Positions 1-8,763 of a stretch of 18,951 nucleotides of DNA are shown in pieces. Location: contig JANQFM010000436.1 in NCBI GenBank assembly GCA_028277865.1, forward strand, positions 1 to 18,951, given 5' to 3'. The position numbers were made by a program, and so were the translations under genes. Origin of the DNA: Acidobacteriota bacterium (GTDB lineage Bacteria > Acidobacteriota > UBA6911 > RPQK01 > DATIPO01). Numbering within the stretch: position 1 is the stretch's first letter; every line of letters begins with the position of its first letter. The notes under the pieces were generated by a model, which was not told the origin of the DNA, made no database searches, and saw only the letters and a list, made by a program, of their open reading frames with translations.

Positions 1-3000
1 TCCTGGGCATTTTCGAGCAATGCCCGGTTTATCTCCAATTCCAATTGCTGCAAGCCCTGAATGATCTGGGACTGGAGGCGTGCCAACTCCTGCGGGTCAT
101 TGAAAAGCCTCTTGGCGTCCAACCGGCGCAGTCGCCTCAGTAGCTGATCAATGTCACGGGCGAGCTCGGGTTGCCCTTTTAGAAGTTGCCGCACCTGTTC
201 CAGGTCACGCCTGCGTTCGCCCAGCTCTCGATTGATCCGGCGGGGATCGATCCCCGCCCGATTGGGTGCCGGGCCAGCTAAGTTCGTGGGGCCTTCCTGG
301 CCCGACTGCGACGGACTCTGAGACGACCGGGAATCCTCTCCTTGCTGCCGGCCCTGTTGGTCCTGCGGACGGCCCTCCTGCCCCTGCTGCTGTCCCTGCT
401 CTCCTTGCTGCTGGCCGGGTTGATCCTGCTGGCCGGGTTGCCGGCCCGTCTGCTGAGGTTCTTGCCCTTGCTGCTGTTGCCCCTGCTCTGCCTGACCCTG
501 GGCAGACTGGGCTCGTTGCCTGAGAGATTCGAGATCCTCGATGGCGGAGTTCAACTGGTTCTGGGCGCGCTGAAGGCGTTCCATGGGGTCATCGGACTGC
601 GGCCCCGTACCCATCGCCTGCTTGGCCTGGTCAATCTTTTCGGAGAGGTCTTCCAGGTCGCTTTTCACCAAGCGCTCCAGGGATTCCGCTTGTTGATACA
701 TGAGCTGCCGGGAAAACTCTCCGGCGCCGCGCATCTGGTCGGCAATCCGTTCGTCGCGGACAGACAGGGCGGCACTCTTGAGGCTCTTGGCGGAATCGGG
801 CTCCTTGCTGGCCATTTGGCGAGCCGCTTGGTGGAGGTCGCTCTCCAGTTTTTGGATATCCTCCTGGGACTCATTCTTGAGTCGCCTCAATTCGAGGCGC
901 TGCCGGTTGAAGTCGGAGTCGAACTGGCTGGACTCCAGCTGCTTTCGCAGTCGCTGGGTCTTCTCGATAATCTCTTCCTGCTTGCTTTGCAGTTGGCGAG
1001 CCTGCTGCTGCAGGTTTTCCATGCTCTGCTGCAGTTGATTTTCCCGCTGTTGGCCCAGGGACTGCTGGGCCTTTTTGAGTTGATCGAGGGCTTGCTGGGC
1101 GCGCATTTGAGCCTCTTGCTCGCTGCGGCTCCCCGCCTGGGCGCGCCGCATGTCGCGGATTGCCTGCCTGAGCTGACGGGCGGATTCAGCTAGTTGGGGG
1201 TCGCGTTTATGACGGGAAAGCCGTTCCAGTTCGCGGGCCAGTTCTTCCGCTTCCTCGATGAGCTGATCCTGGTTCATGTTGCCGCCGGCGCTGGAGTTGG
1301 AGCGTCGGCCTTGACGTTTTTGGCGTTCGACCTGCTGCTCCTGGCGCTTGGCAAGATCCTTGAGCTTTTCCAAGGCTTCGTCCAGGGCTTGCTCCTGACG
1401 GACGGCGCGGTTTTGCTGCAGAGTCTCGTACTGGTTCTTGGTCTGGTCCAGCTCCAAGTCGACCAAGTCAGCCAAGTCTTCAGCGCTGGAGGAGGAACTG
1501 GAGCTCTGTGAAAACGACACCTGGATCTCGTTGAAAAGCGATTCGGCCCGCAGCAGGTTCTGAAGAGACTTTTGCTCTTCAGGAATGGCCTCGGACGTTT
1601 TCAGCTCATTGAGGAAGTCATGAGCAGGTTCCATGTGTCCGATGGCAGTCGTGATGTATTCGACCATCTCTTGGAAGCGGGGGTCGCTGGCTGCCGCACC
1701 CCGACGCTGGATCCGGTCAATGATGGTCTGGGCCTGGATTTGCAGCTGCTGCTGAATCAGGGCCAGGGTCTGGCCGTTCTCTTCCAGCTCATTGGCCGGA
1801 ATCCGGCTGCGGTTCTGTTCCAGCTTGAAGGTGGCCACCAGAATATCTTTTTGCTGCTTGGCCAGTTTGATGCTCTCCTGGCCCTGGCCCTGCTGTCCTT
1901 GCTGCCCCTGGCTGATCTCCTTTTCAAATGGCTCGACCTCGAGAAAATACAAGTCGGTGGCGGAGGAAGAGACAGCGTCGACAGCCTTGGCGTAGTAGGA
2001 GACGAAGTCGCCGGGCAGGAGTTCGAATTCCTCCATGTAGAAAGTATGGGAAGTCTTGAAGGAGCGGGAATAGCGTGGATGATCGAGCTTGACCTCTTGC
2101 TCTTCGGCGCCGTTGACGGAGTAGATGAGCGACAGCCGACGGATTCCGTAGTCGTCTTCGGCCTTGGCCTCCACAAAGATCTCTTCCAGATTGGTGACCT
2201 TGCGGTCGCGTCCGGGAATGGTGAAGGAGAGGATGGGAATCTGGTCCTCCAGTGCCTGGATCAGGAACTCGTCCGAGCCCGGATTCCAGACGCCCTCCAA
2301 GTCGGCCAGGTGAATGCGGTAGAAGTCGTCCTTGTCGATCTTGATCTCCCCTTCCAGAAGGCGCGGCTGAGCCACTTGGAGTTCGACGTCGGCACCCGAA
2401 TCCAGCTGGATCTTGGCTGCCTGGATGGGCTGGTCGGTCTTGATGGTGAAATGAGCTCGTGTGCCTTTCAAGGCCCGGATGTCCCCTTCCTCCTCCAGCA
2501 CCAAGGGATCAAGCCCTGTGTATTTGGGAAACTCAAGGCGGACTTTCATTTCCAGGACACGGGGGATTTCGGAGACCTGGATCTTGAACTGGTCGGAGCG
2601 GATGCCATCCGCCTCAACGTAGTAGAGAAACGGCTCACGGACATCGAAGAAGAGGAACGAATAGCCTCCGCTGCGGGAGTCGGGCAACATCTTGGCCTCC
2701 TCCCACTGCGGCTGGCCCGAATACTGGACAAAGACTTTGACCGAGTCGGCGCTGAAGCCGTGCAGCGAGGCCTGCACTTCCAAGTCGGCGTGCTTGCCGA
2801 TCTTGACGGATCCGGGATTGACCTGGATCGAATACAGGGGTGTGGCTTCATCGTCCAGGGCACCCAGCAACCGGGACAGGCTGTAATTATAGGCGCCGGG
2901 ACCACTCCAGTAGAGAATGCCAAAAACCAGCACGGCGATCAGCGCCCCGGCCAGCGAGGAAAGGCTGGCACGGGGAAAGTAGAAGCGGGGCTGAGGGATG

Positions 3001-3383
3001 CGCTGGAACCTCTTGCGGGCGTCATGGATGATCAGCTGGCGGATCTCCGGATGAACGTTGCTGGTTCCGCCTTCCAACTCGACCGCAGTGGACATGCGTT
3101 CCTGCAGTTCGGGATTGCGCTCTTCGACAAAGCGGGCCACCTGCTTTGCAGTGGGCGGCCGCAGGGAAGGCCGCACCAGGAAACGGTAGAGCAGAACCAG
3201 TATGCCCGCAGCTCCGCAGATGCGGATCCAGAAAATGGCATCGTCGGAGAAGTTGGAGCGGGCCAACGCCAAGCTGGCCAGCAACGAGATGGCCAGCAGT
3301 GATCCGGCCACGATCGCCGCCCCTTTGAGAAGCCGTTCCGTTTGCAGCTTACGGCGAATCCTGGAAATGATCTTGCTCAGCAT
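1..3383 (-). CDS. DUF4175-family membrane protein, long coiled coil, C-terminus outside window (partial)
   Basis: The frame is open from the ATG at 3383 to the window edge, at least 1127 residues. Hydrophobic segments lie at about residues 21-41, 51-69 and 142-160, with the motif NPELQERMSTAVE (about 90-102) that is common in this family. Beta-rich Ig-like sequence follows to about residue 470. After that comes very long Gln/Glu/Arg-rich helical sequence predicted to form coiled coil, broken by a Gln/Gly/Pro-rich stretch around residues 955-1025. The start is chosen because AGGAAGG sits five bases upstream of this ATG; an in-frame ATG 15 bases earlier has no ribosome site. It is the last visible gene of the MoxR/DUF58/BatA cluster, 163 bases after the batA-like gene, and may have its own promoter. 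Function is unknown. The family is usually found beside MoxR and VWA genes, so a structural or scaffolding role at the envelope is inferred. Confidence 0.82.
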   Translation of the reverse strand, partial: MLSKIISRIRRKLQTERLLKGAAIVAGSLLAISLLASLALARSNFSDDAIFWIRICGAAGILVLLYRFLVRPSLRPPTAKQVARFVEERNPELQERMSTAVELEGGTSNVHPEIRQLIIHDARKRFQRIPQPRFYFPRASLSSLAGALIAVLVFGILYWSGPGAYNYSLSRLLGALDDEATPLYSIQVNPGSVKIGKHADLEVQASLHGFSADSVKVFVQYSGQPQWEEAKMLPDSRSGGYSFLFFDVREPFLYYVEADGIRSDQFKIQVSEIPRVLEMKVRLEFPKYTGLDPLVLEEEGDIRALKGTRAHFTIKTDQPIQAAKIQLDSGADVELQVAQPRLLEGEIKIDKDDFYRIHLADLEGVWNPGSDEFLIQALEDQIPILSFTIPGRDRKVTNLEEIFVEAKAEDDYGIRRLSLIYSVNGAEEQEVKLDHPRYSRSFKTSHTFYMEEFELLPGDFVSYYAKAVDAVSSSATDLYFLEVEPFEKEISQGQQGQQGQGQESIKLAKQQKDILVATFKLEQNRSRIPANELEENGQTLALIQQQLQIQAQTIIDRIQRRGAAASDPRFQEMVEYITTAIGHMEPAHDFLNELKTSEAIPEEQKSLQNLLRAESLFNEIQVSFSQSSSSSSSAEDLADLVDLELDQTKNQYETLQQNRAVRQEQALDEALEKLKDLAKRQEQQVERQKRQGRRSNSSAGGNMNQDQLIEEAEELARELERLSRHKRDPQLAESARQLRQAIRDMRRAQAGSRSEQEAQMRAQQALDQLKKAQQSLGQQRENQLQQSMENLQQQARQLQSKQEEIIEKTQRLRKQLESSQFDSDFNRQRLELRRLKNESQEDIQKLESDLHQAARQMASKEPDSAKSLKSAALSVRDERIADQMRGAGEFSRQLMYQQAESLERLVKSDLEDLSEKIDQAKQAMGTGPQSDDPMERLQRAQNQLNSAIEDLESLRQRAQSAQGQAEQGQQQQGQEPQQTGRQPGQQDQPGQQQGEQGQQQGQEGRPQDQQGRQQGEDSRSSQSPSQSGQEGPTNLAGPAPNRAGIDPRRINRELGERRRDLEQVRQLLKGQPELARDIDQLLRRLRRLDAKRLFNDPQELARLQSQIIQGLQQLELEINRALLENAQ

Positions 3384-3469
3384 CGATTCCTTCCTCATGC
3401 GTCCAGGAGCAGCGCTGAAATCAACCCGGCCCACCAGCTTGCTGCTCTGTTACTGAAAGTTGTCGGCTC

Positions 3470-3498
3470 ATTATCCCGTTTTCCTGACTTTTTTCCAA
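3470..3498 (-). promoter_or_regulatory. candidate sigma70-type promoter for the DUF4175 gene
   Basis: On the minus strand TTGGAA (3493-3498) and GATAAT (3470-3475) are separated by exactly 17 bases. They match the -35 consensus at 4 of 6 positions and the -10 consensus at 5 of 6. A start near 3463 would leave a leader of about 80 bases before the DUF4175 ATG. The site lies in the 163-base gap after the batA-like stop, so it could give the long downstream gene separate expression. It is a pattern match only. Confidence 0.35.
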
Positions 3499-3546
3499 TT
3501 CTATACGAGTTGCATAGGTCACTTCCCTCTCTCGTCTGACCATTCT

Positions 3547-5607
3547 TCAGGCCTGTGCAACGGCCCGGGCCGAGCCTTGCCGGTTGGCCACCAGAGCCTC
3601 CAGCACAAGGACGGCAGCCGCCCCCAAAAGGAATAGCCACCACAGTGATTGTTGACGCTCCTGGGCCTCGACCTGTTCCCCAGCTTCGAGGTTTTGATCG
3701 CCTCGCGACTGAGGCGGGACCAGGGCTGCCAAGAAGTCCTCCAGCGGCACGCTCTCCAGGTTGGACTCGAAGGGAAGGGTGTTGGCGGCCATCCAGTCGG
3801 TCTTCTTGTTGCTGCGAATCTCGTAGTGCCCCGGCTGGCTGAGGCGGATGAAGTCGGGACGGTCCTCATCCAGGCCCAACACGCGTCGCCCCTGCGGATC
3901 CAGCACGTTCAACTCGCCGCTTGGGGACTGGTCGCCCGCGCTCCATGAATCCAGTCCCAGCGACTGGTTGATGCGGCCTGCCGCCGGACGGCTGGACCAG
4001 CCGGTTGCATACTGGACGGCGGCCTGCCAGAAAGGGACATAGGCGCTGCGCAAGGGAAAGTCGGACCAAGCCGATCCGCTGCCGGCGCTGAAGAGGATCA
4101 GCCGTCCCGGCTTTTCGGGCGCATTCTCCACCAAGGCCGGGTCACCCTCGCTGAAGCGGGCAAAGACCACCGATTCCGCAAGCGCTTCCAGCTTCCAGTA
4201 GCTGAAAAACTGAGTCGTGCTGATGGTCGACTTGTAGACGTCCTGAAAGACCGCGAAGGCGGGATGCTCCCAGCTTATTTCGGTCATCGATGTAAAGGGG
4301 CGCTTGCCGCTGCGGACAAAGCGGCGTTCCAGCAAACGGGCTGGAAGCAGATCTTTCCACTGCTGGTTGTAAGCCTCCGAGCGCGCCTTGTCGCCCAGCG
4401 CCACGATCACGCCGCCGCCTTTTTCCAGATAGCCTTCAATCGCCGAGGCGCTGGGCAAAGAGGGCAGGTTGTCGAGGATCAGCAAAGGCGTGGCAGAAGG
4501 ATCGAGGTTCACCTGGCTCAAGGAGTTGCGGCGCTTGACCGAATAGGGCAGGTTTTCGCCCGCAGACAAGGCCCGCTCCAGAAAAAACGCGTCCCGGTCG
4601 GACTTGGAGCCGGCGATCAGGGCAATGATGCGGGGACTTTGCCGCTCCACCACGAAGTGAAAAGTGTTATCGGCCTGCAAGGGGTCGGCATAGATGGCAA
4701 CAATTCGGCCCCGAGTGGTTCCCTCCTCCAATTCAAACGGATCGAATGTGAGCAGGGCGCTTCCGTTTTCGCCCGTCTGGAAGGACTGCCGGTCACGCAT
4801 CTCGCCGCTGATGAACAGCTGAACTTCCCCCTCGATCTGGCGAGGAGGACTTGTGGAGAGGTTAACCAGAATGGGATTGGGATATTTCTTGGTGAATACA
4901 TCCCGGTTGAGGCGAACCTGCTGGACATAGAGGTTTTCATCGGGCGCCTCCAGGGAGTGAACTTCGACGGTGACTTCGGGAGGCGCTTTCCAAGCGCCGC
5001 TTGAGGCCAGCCCCTCACGCTGCAGATCGGTGATCAGAAAGATGACCTTCTTCCTGTTTCGAGCCTCTTGAAGCTGCTCTGCCGCCGCCCGCATCCCTTC
5101 CGTGTAGGCGGTCGATTCGTAGCTGGGCCGGACCTTGCTCTGCAATGCCTCCAGCAGGATCTCAGGCGAAGTCTCCCAGCCGGTGACCGTCTGCACCAGT
5201 TGGCCGAACTGGATGATCATGCCCTCGTCGCCTTCGCCCAACGACTGAATCTGGTTGCGGGCCGCCCGCAGGCTCTCCTGCCAGGCTGAAGTCTGAGAGA
5301 CGCTCATGGAGCGGTCGATCAGGATCACCACCGACCGGGCCGCCAAGGGGTTGACGTTCAGCCAGGCGCCGGTGGCGACGGGGCGGGCGAAAGCGGCCAC
5401 GATGAGCAAGAAGGCCAGGCAGCGCAATGCCAGCAGCAGCAAGTACTTGAGACGGCGGCGGCGGGTCTGCTTGACAGGCAATCGGCGCAGGAACATGAGG
5501 GAAGCAAAGCTCAGGCTGCTCTTCTTCTCCTTTTGAAAAAGGTGCAAAAAGATGGGCAGGCCGATGGCCAAGGCGCCGACCAGAAACCAAGGGCTCAAGA
5601 ATTGCAT
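3547..5607 (-). CDS. BatA-type VWA membrane protein (aerotolerance regulator N-terminal domain)
   Basis: 686 residues. The N-terminus is a typical BatA domain: membrane helix at about 5-24, basic loop, then a second helix at about 55-74 ending in FARP. A von Willebrand A domain follows, with metal-site residues D98-x-S100-x-S102, a probable Thr at 166 and D194 in LITD. Residues about 330-430 look like a glutamine-amidotransferase-type fold (GGGVIVALG) without a catalytic Cys. A last membrane helix lies at about 655-673. The VWA and middle domains should therefore face outside the cytoplasm. BatA proteins are known to occur with MoxR ATPases and DUF58 proteins, and both genes lie just upstream here. 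Metal-dependent protein binding is the inferred activity. AAAGG lies only two bases before the ATG and is a weak ribosome site. Confidence 0.88.
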   Translation of the reverse strand: MQFLSPWFLVGALAIGLPIFLHLFQKEKKSSLSFASLMFLRRLPVKQTRRRRLKYLLLLALRCLAFLLIVAAFARPVATGAWLNVNPLAARSVVILIDRSMSVSQTSAWQESLRAARNQIQSLGEGDEGMIIQFGQLVQTVTGWETSPEILLEALQSKVRPSYESTAYTEGMRAAAEQLQEARNRKKVIFLITDLQREGLASSGAWKAPPEVTVEVHSLEAPDENLYVQQVRLNRDVFTKKYPNPILVNLSTSPPRQIEGEVQLFISGEMRDRQSFQTGENGSALLTFDPFELEEGTTRGRIVAIYADPLQADNTFHFVVERQSPRIIALIAGSKSDRDAFFLERALSAGENLPYSVKRRNSLSQVNLDPSATPLLILDNLPSLPSASAIEGYLEKGGGVIVALGDKARSEAYNQQWKDLLPARLLERRFVRSGKRPFTSMTEISWEHPAFAVFQDVYKSTISTTQFFSYWKLEALAESVVFARFSEGDPALVENAPEKPGRLILFSAGSGSAWSDFPLRSAYVPFWQAAVQYATGWSSRPAAGRINQSLGLDSWSAGDQSPSGELNVLDPQGRRVLGLDEDRPDFIRLSQPGHYEIRSNKKTDWMAANTLPFESNLESVPLEDFLAALVPPQSRGDQNLEAGEQVEAQERQQSLWWLFLLGAAAVLVLEALVANRQGSARAVAQA

Positions 5608-5654
5608 GGCCTTTACTCAGTCCTCGTTTTCGCAACTGCCTTGCCGAACCGCAG

Positions 5655-5802
5655 GGAAACCGGAGACCGGAAACCGGAAACCGGCAGAGGGAACTGGAGT
5701 CCGAAGCACCAAAAACTCAAAGCGGCTGAATGCCGACTCAGTTTCACACTCATGATCTTCTCTCTTCGGCCATTCTGCCGGCTTCCGGTCTCCGGTTTCC
5801 GG
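5655..5802. repeat. inverted heptamer-array element, GGAAACC type, copy 1
   Basis: The left arm (5655-5684) is four tandem heptamers, GGAAACC, GGAGACC, GGAAACC, GGAAACC, then GG. The right arm (5780-5800) on the opposite strand reads GGAAACC, GGAGACC, GGAAGCC, then GG. Both arms end inward with CCGGCAGA. The arms surround about 85 bases of unrelated sequence and could fold into a long GC-rich stem. The element fills most of the gap between the DUF58 and batA-like genes. A second copy lies at 16988-17132. It resembles short tandemly repeated heptanucleotides known from other bacterial genomes; mobility is not shown here. Confidence 0.85.
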
Positions 5803-5866
5803 ACTCCCCCCGATGCAAGCACCCCCTCATCGGAACACAGCACCAAATCTCCCAATTTATTCTGCC

Positions 5867-6766
5867 TCAATAGCGCCGGTCGCGCACCGAAAGGTAGCGG
5901 TGCAGCGCCCGGTCGAGGGGTTCCTGAGTGTTCATCAATTCATAGTCGATCAGATGCGAGCGGCACTCTTTCTTCAGGTCGTCGATGTGTTTCTGAAGCT
6001 GGTCTAGGTAGGGCTGGCGGGAATGTTGCGGATCGTAGGGCACCCGCTCGCTGGTCTCCATGTCTTCCAGTGTCTGCGTCTCCGGGATCTGCATCTCCAG
6101 TTCCATGGGGTCGAGGATGTGGAAGAGGATGATGTCGTTGCCCCGGTAGTGGAAAAAGCGCAGCGCCTTGGCGAGGCGGTCCGCTTCCTGGTAGAAGTCG
6201 CTGATCAGCACGACCAGGCTGCGCTTGTTGATGAGCGCGGAGAGCTTTTTCAGGACGCCGCTGATATCGGTCTCGCCGCCCGCCTTGAGGTGTTCGAGCT
6301 GCTTGAGGATGAGCAGGAAGTGGCCGGATCGGGTCCGGGGCGGGATGTGCTGCAGGATGCCGGAATCGAAAGAAAGCAACCCGGCGGCATCCTTTTGCTG
6401 AACGGCGAAATAGGCCAGCGAGGCGGCCAGAAAGCGGCCGTAGTCGAGCTTGCTCAGCTTGTGGCTGCTGAAAGTCATGCTCTTGCTGGCGTCGAGCAGG
6501 ATGTGCAGGCGGGTGTTGGTCTCGCCTTGATACTTCTTGACGTAGAAGCGATCGCTGCGTGCATAGACCTTCCAGTCCACTCCCCGGATGTCGTCTCCGG
6601 GCGAATACTCCCGGTATTCCATGAAGTCGAGGCTGAAGCCGTGGTAGGGAGAAGTGTGCAAGCCGGACACGAACCCGTCAACCACCGTCTTGGCCACCAG
6701 CTTCAGATTTCGCACTCCGCTCAGAACGGCGGGGTCGATGAAGCGGTTTTCAGTCGCTTGGCGCAT
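5867..6766 (-). CDS. DUF58 domain-containing protein (VWA-like)
   Basis: 299 residues, normal for the short cytoplasmic DUF58 class; no membrane segment or signal peptide is visible. The family signature SPGDDIRGVDW is at residues 55-65, preceded by GLHTSPYHGFSLDF. A VWA-like core follows, with D92-x-S94-x-S96 in LLDASKSM, ETDISG near 165-170 and VLISD ending at D190, so the metal site looks intact. DUF58 proteins are typically encoded directly after a MoxR ATPase, as here. A role as adaptor or partner between MoxR and the membrane VWA proteins is inferred. The start matches the usual N-terminus (DPAVLSGVRNLKL), but no Shine-Dalgarno sequence is evident because a repeat element ends about 20 bases upstream. 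Confidence 0.92.
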   Translation of the reverse strand: MRQATENRFIDPAVLSGVRNLKLVAKTVVDGFVSGLHTSPYHGFSLDFMEYREYSPGDDIRGVDWKVYARSDRFYVKKYQGETNTRLHILLDASKSMTFSSHKLSKLDYGRFLAASLAYFAVQQKDAAGLLSFDSGILQHIPPRTRSGHFLLILKQLEHLKAGGETDISGVLKKLSALINKRSLVVLISDFYQEADRLAKALRFFHYRGNDIILFHILDPMELEMQIPETQTLEDMETSERVPYDPQHSRQPYLDQLQKHIDDLKKECRSHLIDYELMNTQEPLDRALHRYLSVRDRRY

Positions 6767-6785
6767 CAGAAGCAGAAGGTATCGA

Positions 6786-6891
<106 letters not shown>

Positions 6892-6895
6892 TTCC

Positions 6896-7939
<1,044 letters not shown>

Positions 7940-8010
7940 AGATGATCTTCCTCTCTTGCATTGTTTCGGTTTCTCTCAGCAGCCCAGCAATCCACCCGAC
8001 ACAACTGACC

Positions 8011-8763
8011 CTAGTGCGTCAACGCATAGACCACGAAGTTGACCCCGAATTTGTAAGCCTCGTTGGAATATTGGATGGGTGTGATCTCCTCATCAGACCA
8101 CTCCCAGTAATCTCCGATATCGGTATTCAAGCAGGCCACAGCAAACAGTCGCCCATCATCATCCGCCATCCCATAAAAACTGGGCTCGCCCATGCCGGGC
8201 AGTTCATAGGGGGCGGGCAAGTCGAGCGAATCGATATTGAAAAAGCACTGAAAGATGGGGTTGTCAAGAGTGAGCCGTTGAAAGTTGCGGTCCGGGTAGA
8301 CCTGCCGCATGCTTCTGACCAGGTTGGCCCATTCCTCGACGCCCCGGAAGTCGTCGAAAAGGATAAAGCCGCCCCGCTCCAGGTAGGCGCGAAGATTCTC
8401 GGCCTCGGCCTCGGTGATGTCCCAATAGCCGGGTTCGCTGACGTACAGGAAGGGGTAGTTCAGGATCTCTTCGTCATGCATGCGCAGCACTCTGAAAGAA
8501 CGCTCGGTGGTCTCGATGGTGGTCAGCTCGGAGAGGATCTTGAGGAAGTTGTTTTCGGCACGGGGATAGTCGTGAGCCCAGGGAGGCCCGTTGCGGCCCC
8601 AGCCCCAGCCGCTGACCAGGTAGCTGTTGTACTGAATGCGTACAAATTGAAAGAGGGTCAAATCGGCGGGATCCCGGTTTGCTGCCTTGTCGTCCATGGA
8701 GGCCGCAGCAATGGCAACGGCCAGCAGGAATGCGGCCAGCAGGAATGCGACTCTTCGTTTCAT
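8011..8763 (-). CDS. secreted DUF4159 domain protein
   Basis: 250 residues with a Sec signal peptide: MKRR followed by a hydrophobic run to about residue 22. The mature part matches DUF4159 throughout: FQFVRIQYNS near 38-47, WAHDYPRAENNF at 62-73, LYVSEPG near 106-112 and ERGGFILFDDFRG at 129-141. The family is thought to share a class-I glutamine-amidotransferase-like fold. The usual nucleophile position after the GGF strand reads FDDF, with no Cys, so catalysis of that type is unlikely. Its ATG overlaps the stop of the TPR-peptidase gene as ATGA, implying translational coupling and co-regulation. DUF4159 genes commonly accompany MoxR/VWA clusters. Molecular function is unknown. Confidence 0.88.
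   Translation of the reverse strand: MKRRVAFLLAAFLLAVAIAAASMDDKAANRDPADLTLFQFVRIQYNSYLVSGWGWGRNGPPWAHDYPRAENNFLKILSELTTIETTERSFRVLRMHDEEILNYPFLYVSEPGYWDITEAEAENLRAYLERGGFILFDDFRGVEEWANLVRSMRQVYPDRNFQRLTLDNPIFQCFFNIDSLDLPAPYELPGMGEPSFYGMADDDGRLFAVACLNTDIGDYWEWSDEEITPIQYSNEAYKFGVNFVVYALTH

Noticed and set aside
342..1193. 283-codon plus-strand Leu-rich frame resembling a membrane protein
   Set aside because: The Leu runs are the complement of CAG (Gln) codons in the coiled coil of DUF4175, so the hydrophobicity is an artefact.
1572..3302. 576-codon plus-strand open frame
   Set aside because: It is antisense to the DUF4175 gene, whose minus-strand translation has coherent membrane segments, family motifs and coiled coil. 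The plus frame has no recognisable domain.
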